Below are positions 51,867-60,548 of a stretch of 64,000 bases of DNA, in pieces (positions within the stretch are counted from its first letter, which is position 1; the number at the start of each line of letters is the position of its first letter). This DNA comes from Saccharopolyspora phatthalungensis (GTDB lineage: Bacteria; Actinomycetota; Actinomycetes; Mycobacteriales; Pseudonocardiaceae): positions 3,889,501-3,953,500 of the forward strand of contig NZ_JACHIW010000001.1 in assembly GCF_014203395.1 (NCBI RefSeq). The letters run 5' to 3'. A program made the position numbers and the translations under genes. Under the pieces are notes generated by a model that made no database searches, was not told the origin of the DNA, and worked only from the letters and a program-made list of their open reading frames with translations.

Positions 51867-53342
51867 GTGGCGGCGGCGGGAGTCCCACCGGGTGGCACCG
51901 GAGTTGCCGCCGCCTTACCGACCGGCCGCAGTCGCACGGAACTCGGCCCGGAACCGGGCATGGATTTCTCGGCGATCCGCGCCGAACTGGGCCTGCCGGT
52001 CGACTACCCGACCGCCGCGCTGGCCGAGGTGGAGCAGACCGTCGCGCAGCCGGTGCTCACCGGGACGCGCGTGGACGCCACCGACCTGCCACTGGTCACG
52101 GTGGATCCGCCCGGCGCCAAGGACCTCGACCAGGCGGTGCTGGTCCAGCGGCGGCGCAGCGGATTCCGGATCCACTACGCGATCGCCGACGTCGCCGCGT
52201 TCGTGATGCCCGGGGGCGCGCTGGATGTCGAGGCGCGGCGCCGCGGGCAGACCCTCTACCTGCCGGACGGCAACGTTCCGCTACACCCGGCACGGCTGTC
52301 CGAAGACGCCGCGAGCCTGTTGCCGGACCAGGTGCGCGCGGCCGTGCTGTGGACGATCGACCTGGATTCCGACGGGCTTCCGGTGCGCGTCGATGTCCAT
52401 CGGGCCCTGGTGCGCTCGGTGGCGCAGTTGGACTACGACGGCGTGCAGCGCTCGCTGCGGCTCGGCGACCCGCACCCGTCGATCGAGCTGTTGCCGGAGG
52501 TCGGGCGGTTGCGCCGGGAGCAGGCGGTGCTGCGCGGCGCGATCGAACTTGGCCTGCCCGAGCAGCAGGTGGAATCCGACGGTGGCGGCGGATGGCGGTT
52601 GGTGCTGCGTCCCCGGCTGGTGGTCGAGGCGTGGAACGCCGAGATTTCCCTTCTCACCGGCATGTGCGCGGCGGAGATGATGCTCTCGGCTGGGATCGGC
52701 GTGCTGCGGACGGTGCCGGACCCGGAACCGGAAACCGTGGCCGGACTGCGCCGCTCGGCGACCCGGCTGGGCGTCGATTGGCCGGTGGATACCCCACCCG
52801 CCATCGCGCTGGCGGGGCTCGACCCGATCCGGCCGGAGGCGCTGGCCGTGCACGTGGCGGCGACCCGTTTACTCCGCGGTGCGGGCTACACCGCCTTTGG
52901 CGACGGGGCGCCCGCGAAGGCCAACCATGCGGGCATCGGCGCCTCGTATGCGCACGTCACGGCCCCGCTGCGGCGTCTGGTCGACCGCTACAGCGCCGAG
53001 GTATGCCTGGCGGTGGCCTCGGACCGGGAAGTACCCGAGTGGGTGCACGCCGCGCTGGCCGCGCTGCCGTCGGCGATGGGCAGCTCGGACCGGGTCGCCG
53101 GGCAGGTGGAGCGGGCCTGCATCGCCCAGGCGCAGGCCTGGTCGCTGGCGTCGCGGATCGGCGAGGAATTCGCGGCGACGGTGCTGCGCGTGCCCAATGG
53201 TTCGGCCGGTGAGGTGTTCGTGGCCGACCCGCCGGTCATCGCGCGCTGCACCGGCGGCGGGCTCGGCGAGGGCCAGCAAGTCCGGGTGCGGCTCGTCGAG
53301 GCCGATCCGGCGCGCCGCGACGTCGCCTTCGAAGTGGCCTGA
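51867..53342 (+). CDS. RNB-domain ribonuclease (RNase II/R-like)
   Basis: A 491-residue exoribonuclease. The RNB core has the metal-binding VTVDPPGAKDLDQAV (near 77-91) with several Asp, then HYAIADVAAFV, RGQTLYLPDGNVPLHPARLS and the HAGIGASYAHVTAPLRRLVD segment late in the protein. It lacks the large N-terminal cold-shock domains of E. coli RNase R, as usual for short actinobacterial versions. It degrades mRNA or structured RNA 3' to 5'. GTG start at 51867, directly after the small protein gene. Confidence 0.9.
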   Translation: MAAAGVPPGGTGVAAALPTGRSRTELGPEPGMDFSAIRAELGLPVDYPTAALAEVEQTVAQPVLTGTRVDATDLPLVTVDPPGAKDLDQAVLVQRRRSGFRIHYAIADVAAFVMPGGALDVEARRRGQTLYLPDGNVPLHPARLSEDAASLLPDQVRAAVLWTIDLDSDGLPVRVDVHRALVRSVAQLDYDGVQRSLRLGDPHPSIELLPEVGRLRREQAVLRGAIELGLPEQQVESDGGGGWRLVLRPRLVVEAWNAEISLLTGMCAAEMMLSAGIGVLRTVPDPEPETVAGLRRSATRLGVDWPVDTPPAIALAGLDPIRPEALAVHVAATRLLRGAGYTAFGDGAPAKANHAGIGASYAHVTAPLRRLVDRYSAEVCLAVASDREVPEWVHAALAALPSAMGSSDRVAGQVERACIAQAQAWSLASRIGEEFAATVLRVPNGSAGEVFVADPPVIARCTGGGLGEGQQVRVRLVEADPARRDVAFEVA

Positions 53343-53425
53343 AGCACACCCCGCACTGGTGGCGGATTCGCCGTCCCGGGTCGATCGTGGTTTCGCATGG
53401 TCGACGGCGACGAAAGGGGCCCGGG

Positions 53426-54091
53426 GTGGCTGACGTGCGGGAGATGACGGTCGGGGTGCTGGGCGGCACCGGGGCGCAGGGCCGAGGGCTGGCCATCCGG
53501 TGGGCGAATGCGGGCCTGAAGGTCGTGATCGGCTCGCGCAAAGCCGAACGCGCCGCGCGGGCGGCGGCGGAGATCGTCGAGATCGCGGGCGGCACCGTCA
53601 CTGGCCAGGACAACGCCGGATGCGCGGCGGCCTCGGACATCGTGCTGGCCGCGCTGCCCTGGGAAGGCCACGCCGACACGCTCAAGTCCCTGCAAGCCGA
53701 GCTCGCGGGCAAGATCGTGATCGACTGCGTCAACCCGCTGGGCTTCGACAAGCAGGGCCCCTACGCGCTGCCGGTACCGGAGGGCAGCGCCGCACAGCTG
53801 GCCGAGCAGCTGCTGCCGGAGTCGCGGGTGACCGCGGCGTTCCACCACGTCTCGGCGGTGATCCTGGCCGACCTCGCGGTCAGCCACGTCGACCTGGATG
53901 TCCTGGTGCTCGGCGACGACCGCGAGGCCACCGACGTGGTCCGAGCGTTGGCCGACGTGATCCCGGGCGTGCGCGGCATCTACGGCGGACGGCTGCGCAA
54001 CGCCCACCAGGTGGAGGCGCTCACGGCGAATCTGATCGCCATCAACCGCCGCTACAAGGCCCACGCGGGCCTGCGCATCACCGACGTCTGA
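53426..54091 (+). CDS. npdG: F420-dependent NADP reductase (NADPH:F420 oxidoreductase)
   Basis: A 221-residue Rossmann enzyme. The N-terminus MTVGVLGGTGAQGRGLAIRW carries the dinucleotide motif, and VVIGSRKAERAARAA the NADP-specific basic residues. AALPWEGHADTL and DCVNPLGFDKQGPYALP match the Fno/NpdG family, which exchanges hydride between NADPH and coenzyme F420. The GTG at 53426 is chosen (MADVREMTV), with GAAAGGGG upstream; a later ATG is near the first strand. F420 is used widely by actinomycetes in redox and antibiotic pathways. Confidence 0.88.
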   Translation: MADVREMTVGVLGGTGAQGRGLAIRWANAGLKVVIGSRKAERAARAAAEIVEIAGGTVTGQDNAGCAAASDIVLAALPWEGHADTLKSLQAELAGKIVIDCVNPLGFDKQGPYALPVPEGSAAQLAEQLLPESRVTAAFHHVSAVILADLAVSHVDLDVLVLGDDREATDVVRALADVIPGVRGIYGGRLRNAHQVEALTANLIAINRRYKAHAGLRITDV

Positions 54092-54160
54092 CGGGTGTTC
54101 GCCCACATCGAAGGACCGAATTGTCACTTCGGTCGGGTGGCGGGACCCTGAACGAGGGGG

Positions 54161-54556
54161 GTGGTCGTGGTGCTGCCGGACGAGGCGAGCAATTGGAGTG
54201 ACGACGAGCGGGAGCGGGCGGACGCCCTGCTCGATGGGCACGCCGTCGTGGTCAACGTCCGCAAGAGTGGCCCGCACAAGCACCTGGTGCCGTGGCTGGA
54301 GGAAGCGGGCCTGCTGACCTACGTCGGGCACGCCGGGCCCCGCCACCACTGGCCGGAGTCGGAGTTCGCCAGCCCGTTCCTCAAGGAAGCCAAGGTCGAT
54401 CGCGAGGCGATGGTCCGGCACTACGAGAAGTGGCTGGACGAGCAGCCGAACCTGCTCACCAAGCTGCGCGAGGGCGAGCTGAGCGGGCGTGCGCTGGGCT
54501 GCTGGTGCGCGCCCAAGCCGTGCCACGCCGACGTGCTCGCCAGACGCGTGGGTTGA
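54161..54556 (+). CDS. DUF4326 protein
   Basis: A 131-residue protein. It contains AVVVNVRKSGPHKHLVPWL, a central SEFASPFLKE, and the ending GRALGCWCAPKPCHADVLAR with three cysteines, the signature of DUF4326. Such proteins occur in phages and bacteria and are thought to bind metal; no function is settled. Several GTG codons (54161, 54167, 54170) could start it, all behind GAGGGGG. A 22-bp palindrome lies just after its stop. Confidence 0.72.
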   Translation: MVVVLPDEASNWSDDERERADALLDGHAVVVNVRKSGPHKHLVPWLEEAGLLTYVGHAGPRHHWPESEFASPFLKEAKVDREAMVRHYEKWLDEQPNLLTKLREGELSGRALGCWCAPKPCHADVLARRVG

Positions 54557-54578
54557 GGCGGATCGTCCTGGCGAGGGC

Positions 54579-54600
54579 GGCGATTTCAATGGAAATCGCC
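54579..54600. repeat. 22-bp palindromic element, copy 2
   Basis: GGCGATTTC-N4-GAAATCGCC with AATG in the centre; the exact reverse complement of the element at 36037-36058. It is in the 63-bp gap between the DUF4326 gene and the reductase gene, just after a stop codon as in copy 1. Confidence 0.7.
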
Positions 54601-54619
54601 CCGGGCTTAGGGTGGGGGC

Positions 54620-55597
54620 ATGGCCGAGGCACAGTTCAAGGCGGAGACCTCGACACGGGGCGAGTGGGTGCGCCAGGCGAACCGGTTCACCGAGCGGATC
54701 ACCGCGGACGGTTCATCCGGGTGGCCGGCGCAACCGGACCGGTACCGGCTGGTGGTGAGCCTCGCGTGTCCGTGGGCGCACCGCTCGGTGATCGTGCGGC
54801 GGCTGCTCGGGCTGGAAGACGCGCTGTCCATGGGGATCGTCGACCCGATCCGGGACCGGCGCGGCTGGCGCTTCACCCTGGACCCGCAGGGCAAGGACCC
54901 CGTGACCAAGATCTCTTTCCTCTCGCAGGCATACCTGCGCGCGGATCTCGAATTCCGCGGGCGCTGCACGGTTCCCGCGATCCTGGATGTCGCCGAGGGC
55001 AGGGTGGTCACCAACGACTACCCGCAGCTGACCCTCGACCTGTCCACGGAATGGGCCAAATACCACCGTAACGGCGCTCCGCAGCTGTACCCGGAGCACC
55101 TGCGCACCGAGATCGACGAGATCAACGCGGTGGTGTACGCGGACGTCAACAACGGCGTTTACCGTTGCGGCTTCGCCACCTCACAGGAAGCGTACGAGGA
55201 GGCATTCGAGCGACTTTTCGCCCGCTTGGACTGGCTTTCCGAGCACCTCGCGGACCGTCGCTACCTGGTCGGCGACACGATCACCGAGGCCGATGTCCGC
55301 CTGTTCACCACGCTGGTCCGATTCGACGCGGTCTACCACGGACACTTCAAGTGCAACCGCCAGAAGCTGGCGGAAATGCCGATCCTGTGGGCCTATGCCA
55401 GGGACCTGTTCCAAACGCCGGGCTTCGGTGACACGGTCGACTTCGACCACATCAAGCGCCACTACTACGCCACCCACGACCAGATCAACCCGACGAAAAT
55501 CGTCCCGGTCGGCCCGGACCTGTCGGGCTGGCGGACACCGCACGGCCGAGAAGCGCTGGGCGGCAAGCCATTCGGCACCGGAACCCCACCCGGCTAA
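54620..55597 (+). CDS. Glutathionyl-hydroquinone reductase-type enzyme (Xi-class GST, ECM4/YqjG-like)
   Basis: A 325-residue enzyme of the Xi-class transferase family. The catalytic cysteine C50 lies in VSLACPWAHR, the characteristic CPWA motif; TVPAILDVAEGRVVTNDYPQ and a C-terminal helical domain with FTTLVRFDAVYHGHFKCN follow. In organisms with glutathione these enzymes reduce glutathionyl-hydroquinones. This organism has mycothiol genes and probably no glutathione, so the real thiol is likely mycothiol. It stands alone, with a palindrome and a short gap upstream. Confidence 0.85.
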   Translation: MAEAQFKAETSTRGEWVRQANRFTERITADGSSGWPAQPDRYRLVVSLACPWAHRSVIVRRLLGLEDALSMGIVDPIRDRRGWRFTLDPQGKDPVTKISFLSQAYLRADLEFRGRCTVPAILDVAEGRVVTNDYPQLTLDLSTEWAKYHRNGAPQLYPEHLRTEIDEINAVVYADVNNGVYRCGFATSQEAYEEAFERLFARLDWLSEHLADRRYLVGDTITEADVRLFTTLVRFDAVYHGHFKCNRQKLAEMPILWAYARDLFQTPGFGDTVDFDHIKRHYYATHDQINPTKIVPVGPDLSGWRTPHGREALGGKPFGTGTPPG

Positions 55598-55662
55598 CCG
55601 CCGATCGGGTGGTGCTGGGCTGATCACCGGTTCCCGGGCTTGGCGCGTTCTACCGTCGAACC

Positions 55663-58600
55663 GTGCTCGATCAAGGCGGCGCGACATCCGCGGATCCCGC
55701 GCAGTGGCATGTGCGGATACTTGACGCGCAGTCGGACGTGTTGCTGGGAACGGGTTTCCTGCTGCACGGCGAGTACGCGCTGACCTGCGCGCACGTGATC
55801 GGGGCCCGCGCCGAGGTGCGGTTGGACTTCTCCCTTGGCGACCGGGACCGGGTGGTCGCGACCAGAACCGGGTTCAGCGGGAACCAGGCCGAGGCGAGCC
55901 GCGACATCGCCCTGCTGCGGTTGGCCGAACCTCGGCACCATTCCTGGTCCGCCCCACTGGTCGAACGAGCCGAGTTGCAACGTCGCGCCGCCGTCTGGTG
56001 CTACGGGCATTGCGCGCAGTACCCGGACGGAACGTGGGTGGAGCTGACGGTCGCTGGTCGGGCCGGCGCGGGCGGCGGGCTGATACAGCTGTTCACCGAA
56101 CCCGCCGGCCGCAACGTGGAGGTGGGGTTCAGCGGCGCCGCGGTGCTGGACAGCCGGGACGAGGCGGTGCTCGGGATGGTGGTGCTGAAGTCCGCCGACA
56201 GCCACCCGCACGGCATGGCGTGGATGATCCCGATCCGCACGATCCTCGAACAGCTCCCGGACTTTCAGGGCGCGGTGGTCGAAGATCCTCCGCAACGCAG
56301 CGCGGCCCGGCGGTTGGAGCAGTTCGATTCGCGAATCCGCGAGCTGGTTCGCGCGGAGCACCGCGTCGTCGGCCTGCGGCGATGCCTTTCTCGGGCAACG
56401 TCGAGCTTGTCCGATTCGCCGTGGAGTTCCAACGAATTCCGGGTCCGGTTGGCAGGATTTCGCCGGAAGGTGGCGGAATCGCCCGACGGCGTGTCGCCGG
56501 ATGAGCTGGACGGACTTGATCGCGAACTGACAGCGGCCCGCGATTTCGTCGGCGCCGAACGTGCCAGGCTGGAAGAGATCGGTGCGCGTTCGGAGCGGCC
56601 GGAAACGGTCGGCGACGTGTGCCCGCGCCCGGATTGCCCCGGCGATCCCGGGCGGATCGACGAGACCGGCTTCTGCGAAGCGTGTTGGCGTCGCCCGCCC
56701 GCCGAATCGCCCACGCGCGAGGGCGCCGACGAGTGGCGGTGCGCGGGGCTCGTGACATTGCCGAAGCTGAAATTTCCCAGAGCCGACTGGGCGACCGGTG
56801 CGGAGCCGTCCGTTCCTCGGCTGGAGAAGGGCACTTGGGTCGGCCGCGGCCGCTACCAGGTGTGGAAGTACCTGGCGAAAGGCGGCTATGGCTCGATTTA
56901 CCTGGCGTACGACGAGAACCTCAAACGTGAGGTGGCGCTCAAGGCGTTGAGCGATCGGTACGACCAACGAGCCGCGGGCGCGCTTCGCTCCGAAGCGTGG
57001 TACCTGACCCGGCTGGAGCACCGGAATCTGGTGCGAGCGCACGACTTCTTCCAGCACCCCGAGGTGCCGGCCGAGGGTGAGCCGGCGGATTACATCGCGA
57101 TGGACTACGTCAAAGGCGTGCCGCTGAGCGAGCTGGCGACCCTGCCGCGAAACCGGCAGGATCCACCGCTCATCGCCGAAATCCTGGCCTACGGCTGCGA
57201 GATCCTCACCGCGCTCGAGTTCCTGCACCAGCGCGGACTGTGCTACACCGACATGAAGCCGGAGAACGTGATCCGCAGCAGCGACCGGATCGTGATCGTC
57301 GACCTCGGCGGGGTGTGGGAAGACCGCAAGGACGGTCGCCGCCCCTCGCTCACCCGGGGTTTCCATCCGGAGCAGGGGCCCGGCAAGTTTCGCCCGTCGG
57401 TGAGCACGGACCTCTATTCGGTTGCCCGGACGTTGATCGCGCTGATCGACGACGTCGCCGACGACGATCTCGAAAAGGTGCGCTACAGCATGGATTCGGT
57501 GCAATGCGTGCTTGACCGCGCGCTAGATCCGGTTTCCGCCCGGCGGTTCACCTCGGCGGCCGAGATGGCCGATCAGCTCAAGGGCGTGCTGCGGGAGATC
57601 ATGGCGCTGAGCGGGTTTGCCCAGCGCCACGAGGCGTCCCGCCACTTCGAGCCGGCGACGAGCGATCTGGACGGTGGGCTCGGTGCGGTACCGCCCTTGG
57701 AGCACTGGCTCGATGAGCGTGCGGAGCTCACCGCGCTCGGCCGGCCCACCCCGGAGAAGGTCGTGCAGGAACTCCCGGCGCCGTTGGTCGATCCCCACGA
57801 CCGGCAGGCGGCCTACCTGCTGCGGGTCACGGCCAGCGACTTCCGCCGGTTGACCAGCGAGCTGACGGGCTCGGTGGAGAGCCAGCTGAAAGCCTGCCGG
57901 GCGGCTCTCGCGGAGCACGGCGGGCCCGACGTCAGGGCAGCGGCGACGTGTCTGGCCGCAGCCCGGGAGCAGCGGCGCCACGATGCGGAACGGGGGGAGC
58001 AGAGCCCCGGCCCGGCTTGGCGGCTGGACTGGCACGCGGGTTTGGTGGCGTTGGCGTCCGCGGACTTCGACGGCGCTTGGCGGCACTTCCGTGAGGTGCG
58101 CACCCTCCTGCCCGGCGAGGCGATTCCAGCGGTCGCCCTCGGTTTGTGCTGGGAGTACCGCGGGGATGCCAAGGAGGCCCGGCGTTGTTACGAGGCGGTT
58201 TGGCGACGGGACAAAGCACCGGCCGGTGCCACGTTCGGCCTGGCTCGGCTGTTCCTCCGCGATCACAAGCGAGCCGAAGCGGCGCAGGTACTCGATGCTG
58301 TTCCCGCCGTTTCCCGGCAATATGACGCCGCACGGATCGCGGCCATCCGCGCGTACCTGATCAAGCTCGGCGAATCCGGTTGGCCGACCGCCGAGGATGT
58401 CAGCGAGGCGGCACGACGGGTCAACGAGTTGTTGCGGGACGACGGAGAGCACCGCCGGTACGACGCTGAGGCGCACGTCCGGTTGACGGCTTGGGTGCAG
58501 ACGGCCGCGTTGGCGGTGCTTGAGCATTCGGCGGCGAAGGTGGAATTCACGGAGCCGCACGAACTCGCGATGTTCGCAGACCCGCCGGGCAGGCGGAATC

Positions 58601-58716
58601 TCCAGAAGCGGTTGGAGCGTTCCTTCGAGGCGCTGAGCAGGCAGACCCGCAATCCTGCCGAGCACCAGGCGTTGTTGGACCGCAAGAACCGGCTCCGTCC
58701 GGTGACCTGGTGGTGA
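55663..58716 (+). CDS. Trypsin-like protease fused to PknG-like Ser/Thr kinase with TPR region
   Basis: A 1017-residue three-part protein. (1) Residues 15-205: chymotrypsin-fold protease with full triad H44 (LTCAHVIG), D81 (SRDIALLRL) and S157 (VGFSGAAVL). (2) A four-Cys zinc or rubredoxin-like knuckle, C320-C325 and C338-C341. (3) Kinase about 395-620: Gly loop AKGGYGSIYLAY, K427, catalytic D530 in YTDMKPEN, and D547 in VDLGG in place of DFG, as in PknG. (4) Residues 680-1017: helical TPR-like repeats. Order Cys-knuckle/kinase/TPR is that of mycobacterial PknG, which senses amino acids. The protease is extra. GTG at 55663. Cytoplasmic: no signal or helix. Confidence 0.85.
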   Translation: MLDQGGATSADPAQWHVRILDAQSDVLLGTGFLLHGEYALTCAHVIGARAEVRLDFSLGDRDRVVATRTGFSGNQAEASRDIALLRLAEPRHHSWSAPLVERAELQRRAAVWCYGHCAQYPDGTWVELTVAGRAGAGGGLIQLFTEPAGRNVEVGFSGAAVLDSRDEAVLGMVVLKSADSHPHGMAWMIPIRTILEQLPDFQGAVVEDPPQRSAARRLEQFDSRIRELVRAEHRVVGLRRCLSRATSSLSDSPWSSNEFRVRLAGFRRKVAESPDGVSPDELDGLDRELTAARDFVGAERARLEEIGARSERPETVGDVCPRPDCPGDPGRIDETGFCEACWRRPPAESPTREGADEWRCAGLVTLPKLKFPRADWATGAEPSVPRLEKGTWVGRGRYQVWKYLAKGGYGSIYLAYDENLKREVALKALSDRYDQRAAGALRSEAWYLTRLEHRNLVRAHDFFQHPEVPAEGEPADYIAMDYVKGVPLSELATLPRNRQDPPLIAEILAYGCEILTALEFLHQRGLCYTDMKPENVIRSSDRIVIVDLGGVWEDRKDGRRPSLTRGFHPEQGPGKFRPSVSTDLYSVARTLIALIDDVADDDLEKVRYSMDSVQCVLDRALDPVSARRFTSAAEMADQLKGVLREIMALSGFAQRHEASRHFEPATSDLDGGLGAVPPLEHWLDERAELTALGRPTPEKVVQELPAPLVDPHDRQAAYLLRVTASDFRRLTSELTGSVESQLKACRAALAEHGGPDVRAAATCLAAAREQRRHDAERGEQSPGPAWRLDWHAGLVALASADFDGAWRHFREVRTLLPGEAIPAVALGLCWEYRGDAKEARRCYEAVWRRDKAPAGATFGLARLFLRDHKRAEAAQVLDAVPAVSRQYDAARIAAIRAYLIKLGESGWPTAEDVSEAARRVNELLRDDGEHRRYDAEAHVRLTAWVQTAALAVLEHSAAKVEFTEPHELAMFADPPGRRNLQKRLERSFEALSRQTRNPAEHQALLDRKNRLRPVTWW

Positions 58717-58720
58717 TGAG

Positions 58721-59407
58721 ATGGCTGAACAGCCCGATTTGGTGTTGCGGCACAACCCGTTCCTGCCTCCGGCGGCGCGCCGCCTGCGGACGCGGATGGT
58801 CGTGCGCGTCCCGAGCCCGGGAGACGAGCTGCGGATCCGGATCCGGCTGCGGCTGGCGAGGGCGGTTCGTGCCGTGCGACGGGTCGACCCGCCCGCGTAC
58901 TCGGACGCGGGGGCCATCCGCACCGGCGGCGGTGTCGAGGTGCCGCTCGGCGCGGGCTGGTCCGGAATTCGAGAGTACGAGGTCGAATTCGAACTGCGCG
59001 ATGGCCCGGATGGCGAAGATCTTCAGGCCGCGGTCGTTGATCTGGTGCACGGGGAGCCCGATCGCCCCCGGCCGACCGGCCCGGTCCGGGCGGTCAAGGT
59101 GCACTGGACCAGGTTCCCCGGTGGCTCGCGCATCAGCCGCAGTCAGCGCGACCTCGCCGACGCGATCTGGGCCGGCTGCACGGCCTACGAGTCCGGTGAT
59201 CTGGCAGATGCCGGCCGGTATTGGGCGCAAGCCTGCAGGCGGGCCCGCCGGACCGGGGACAACGACAGCTTGCGGCGGTTGAGCCTGCTGGTCGCGGCGG
59301 ATCAGATCAGCCCGGACGACGTGATAGCCGCGGGTCGCGTTGGGACTCCCGTGCTCAGGCCCTCCGGTGCTCCTAGTGACGCCGCGGACCGCGATCGTGC
59401 GTGCTGA
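58721..59407 (+). CDS. Hypothetical protein of the kinase operon
   Basis: A 228-residue protein with ATG at 58721, 4 bases after the kinase stop. N-terminal half: a beta-rich domain rich in Arg and Val (LRTRMVVRVPSPGDELRIRI; YEVEFELRDGPDGEDLQAAV), resembling the C-terminal region that follows VWA domains in other kinase-associated proteins. C-terminal half: helical (DLADAIWAGCTAYESGDLAD then RYWAQACRRARR). No catalytic motif. It is likely a partner or substrate of the kinase. Confidence 0.6.
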   Translation: MAEQPDLVLRHNPFLPPAARRLRTRMVVRVPSPGDELRIRIRLRLARAVRAVRRVDPPAYSDAGAIRTGGGVEVPLGAGWSGIREYEVEFELRDGPDGEDLQAAVVDLVHGEPDRPRPTGPVRAVKVHWTRFPGGSRISRSQRDLADAIWAGCTAYESGDLADAGRYWAQACRRARRTGDNDSLRRLSLLVAADQISPDDVIAAGRVGTPVLRPSGAPSDAADRDRAC

Positions 59408-59411
59408 CCGC

Positions 59412-60548
59412 ATGGCGTGGCGGTGGGGCACCGCCTGGTCCGGGGCAGGTTGGCGCTGGGTTGGTGACCGTCGCGGGGCCGCCTTGGCCTGGATCAGGAC
59501 GACGCGTGGAGCACTGTGGACATTAGCGGTTTGTTCGGTGGTGTTGACGTTCGTGGCGATGGAGCCGTCGCTGGTGTACTTCCGCAGCGCGCATGACGTC
59601 TCCACTGCGCTGCGCCATCGCCTCGGTCCGATGATCGTCGACGTGCAGGTGGCTAGGAATGCGCTCATCACCGCGAACGAGGCGGCCGTGGCCGCTTTCG
59701 CTTCCGGTGGTGCGCCGCTGACCGGGCCCGGCCAGGAGTACTACAACCAGATGGCGATCGCCAGTCAGAGCCTGGCGCATGCCGCCGAGGTCAACGCCGT
59801 CGGGCAGCCCGGGACCGAGTCGCTGCAGACGGTCGAGAGCCTGCTCGCGTCCTATTCGGATTCCATCAGCCAGGCCGGCGCGTACTTTCGGGCCGACGAC
59901 CACCTGATGGGTACCGTCGCGCTGTGGAATGCCTGGCGGCAACTGCACGACCCGCACGGCGGCATCGTCGAGAAGCTCGGCGAACTCCGCGGCCTGCAGG
60001 CCGATGCGTTGCACCGGCAGGTGGGCGAGGGCGAGGTCACCGAGGCCGAGACCGCCGCCTGGCTGGCGTGGATGGCCGGCCTGTGCGCGTTCTTGGTGGC
60101 CGGTCACGTCTTCATCGTCTGGCGTTTCCGGCGGTTGCTCGGCGGAGTGCTTTTCGCCGCGATCGCCGTGGTCGTGCTGAGCGTCTTCATCGGTGACGTC
60201 GTCGACGAAACGGACGCGGACATCGCGGGCTTCAACAGCGCGCTTCGGCAGGTGCTGACAGAACCCGACGGTGAAATGGTGGCGCACCGGACGCTTCTGG
60301 CGATGGCTGATGCGCATTGCCGAACCGGAACCGGCGAGTGCGGCCCGACCATGCCCGATCGGTCGGCCCGCGCGGGGGTCGGTGTCGCGGACCGGCCCAC
60401 CGACCGGTCCGTCAACGTGCGGCTGACCCCCAAGGCGTCCGGAGCGTGGCTGGAGACCGGAATCCCGTGGCTGAGCGTCCTGATCGCCGGACTCGTCGTG
60501 ACGGGATTCTGGCCTCGCCTCGACGAATACTCATACGGGAAGCGATGA
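59412..60548 (+). CDS. Four-helix membrane sensor, GlnX-like
   Basis: A 378-residue membrane protein. Helix 1 is LWTLAVCSVVLTFVAM (about 37-52), then an extracytoplasmic helical domain (55-205) typical of four-helix-bundle sensors. Helices 2 and 3 are AWLAWMAGLCAFLVAGHVFI and GGVLFAAIAVVVLSVFIGDV; helix 4 is near the C-terminus. This topology, between a PknG-type kinase and a solute-binding lipoprotein, parallels mycobacterial GlnX, which passes the signal from GlnH to PknG. The start is uncertain (GTG 59397 or ATG 59412). It overlaps the next gene by 4 bp. Confidence 0.65.
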   Translation: MAWRWGTAWSGAGWRWVGDRRGAALAWIRTTRGALWTLAVCSVVLTFVAMEPSLVYFRSAHDVSTALRHRLGPMIVDVQVARNALITANEAAVAAFASGGAPLTGPGQEYYNQMAIASQSLAHAAEVNAVGQPGTESLQTVESLLASYSDSISQAGAYFRADDHLMGTVALWNAWRQLHDPHGGIVEKLGELRGLQADALHRQVGEGEVTEAETAAWLAWMAGLCAFLVAGHVFIVWRFRRLLGGVLFAAIAVVVLSVFIGDVVDETDADIAGFNSALRQVLTEPDGEMVAHRTLLAMADAHCRTGTGECGPTMPDRSARAGVGVADRPTDRSVNVRLTPKASGAWLETGIPWLSVLIAGLVVTGFWPRLDEYSYGKR

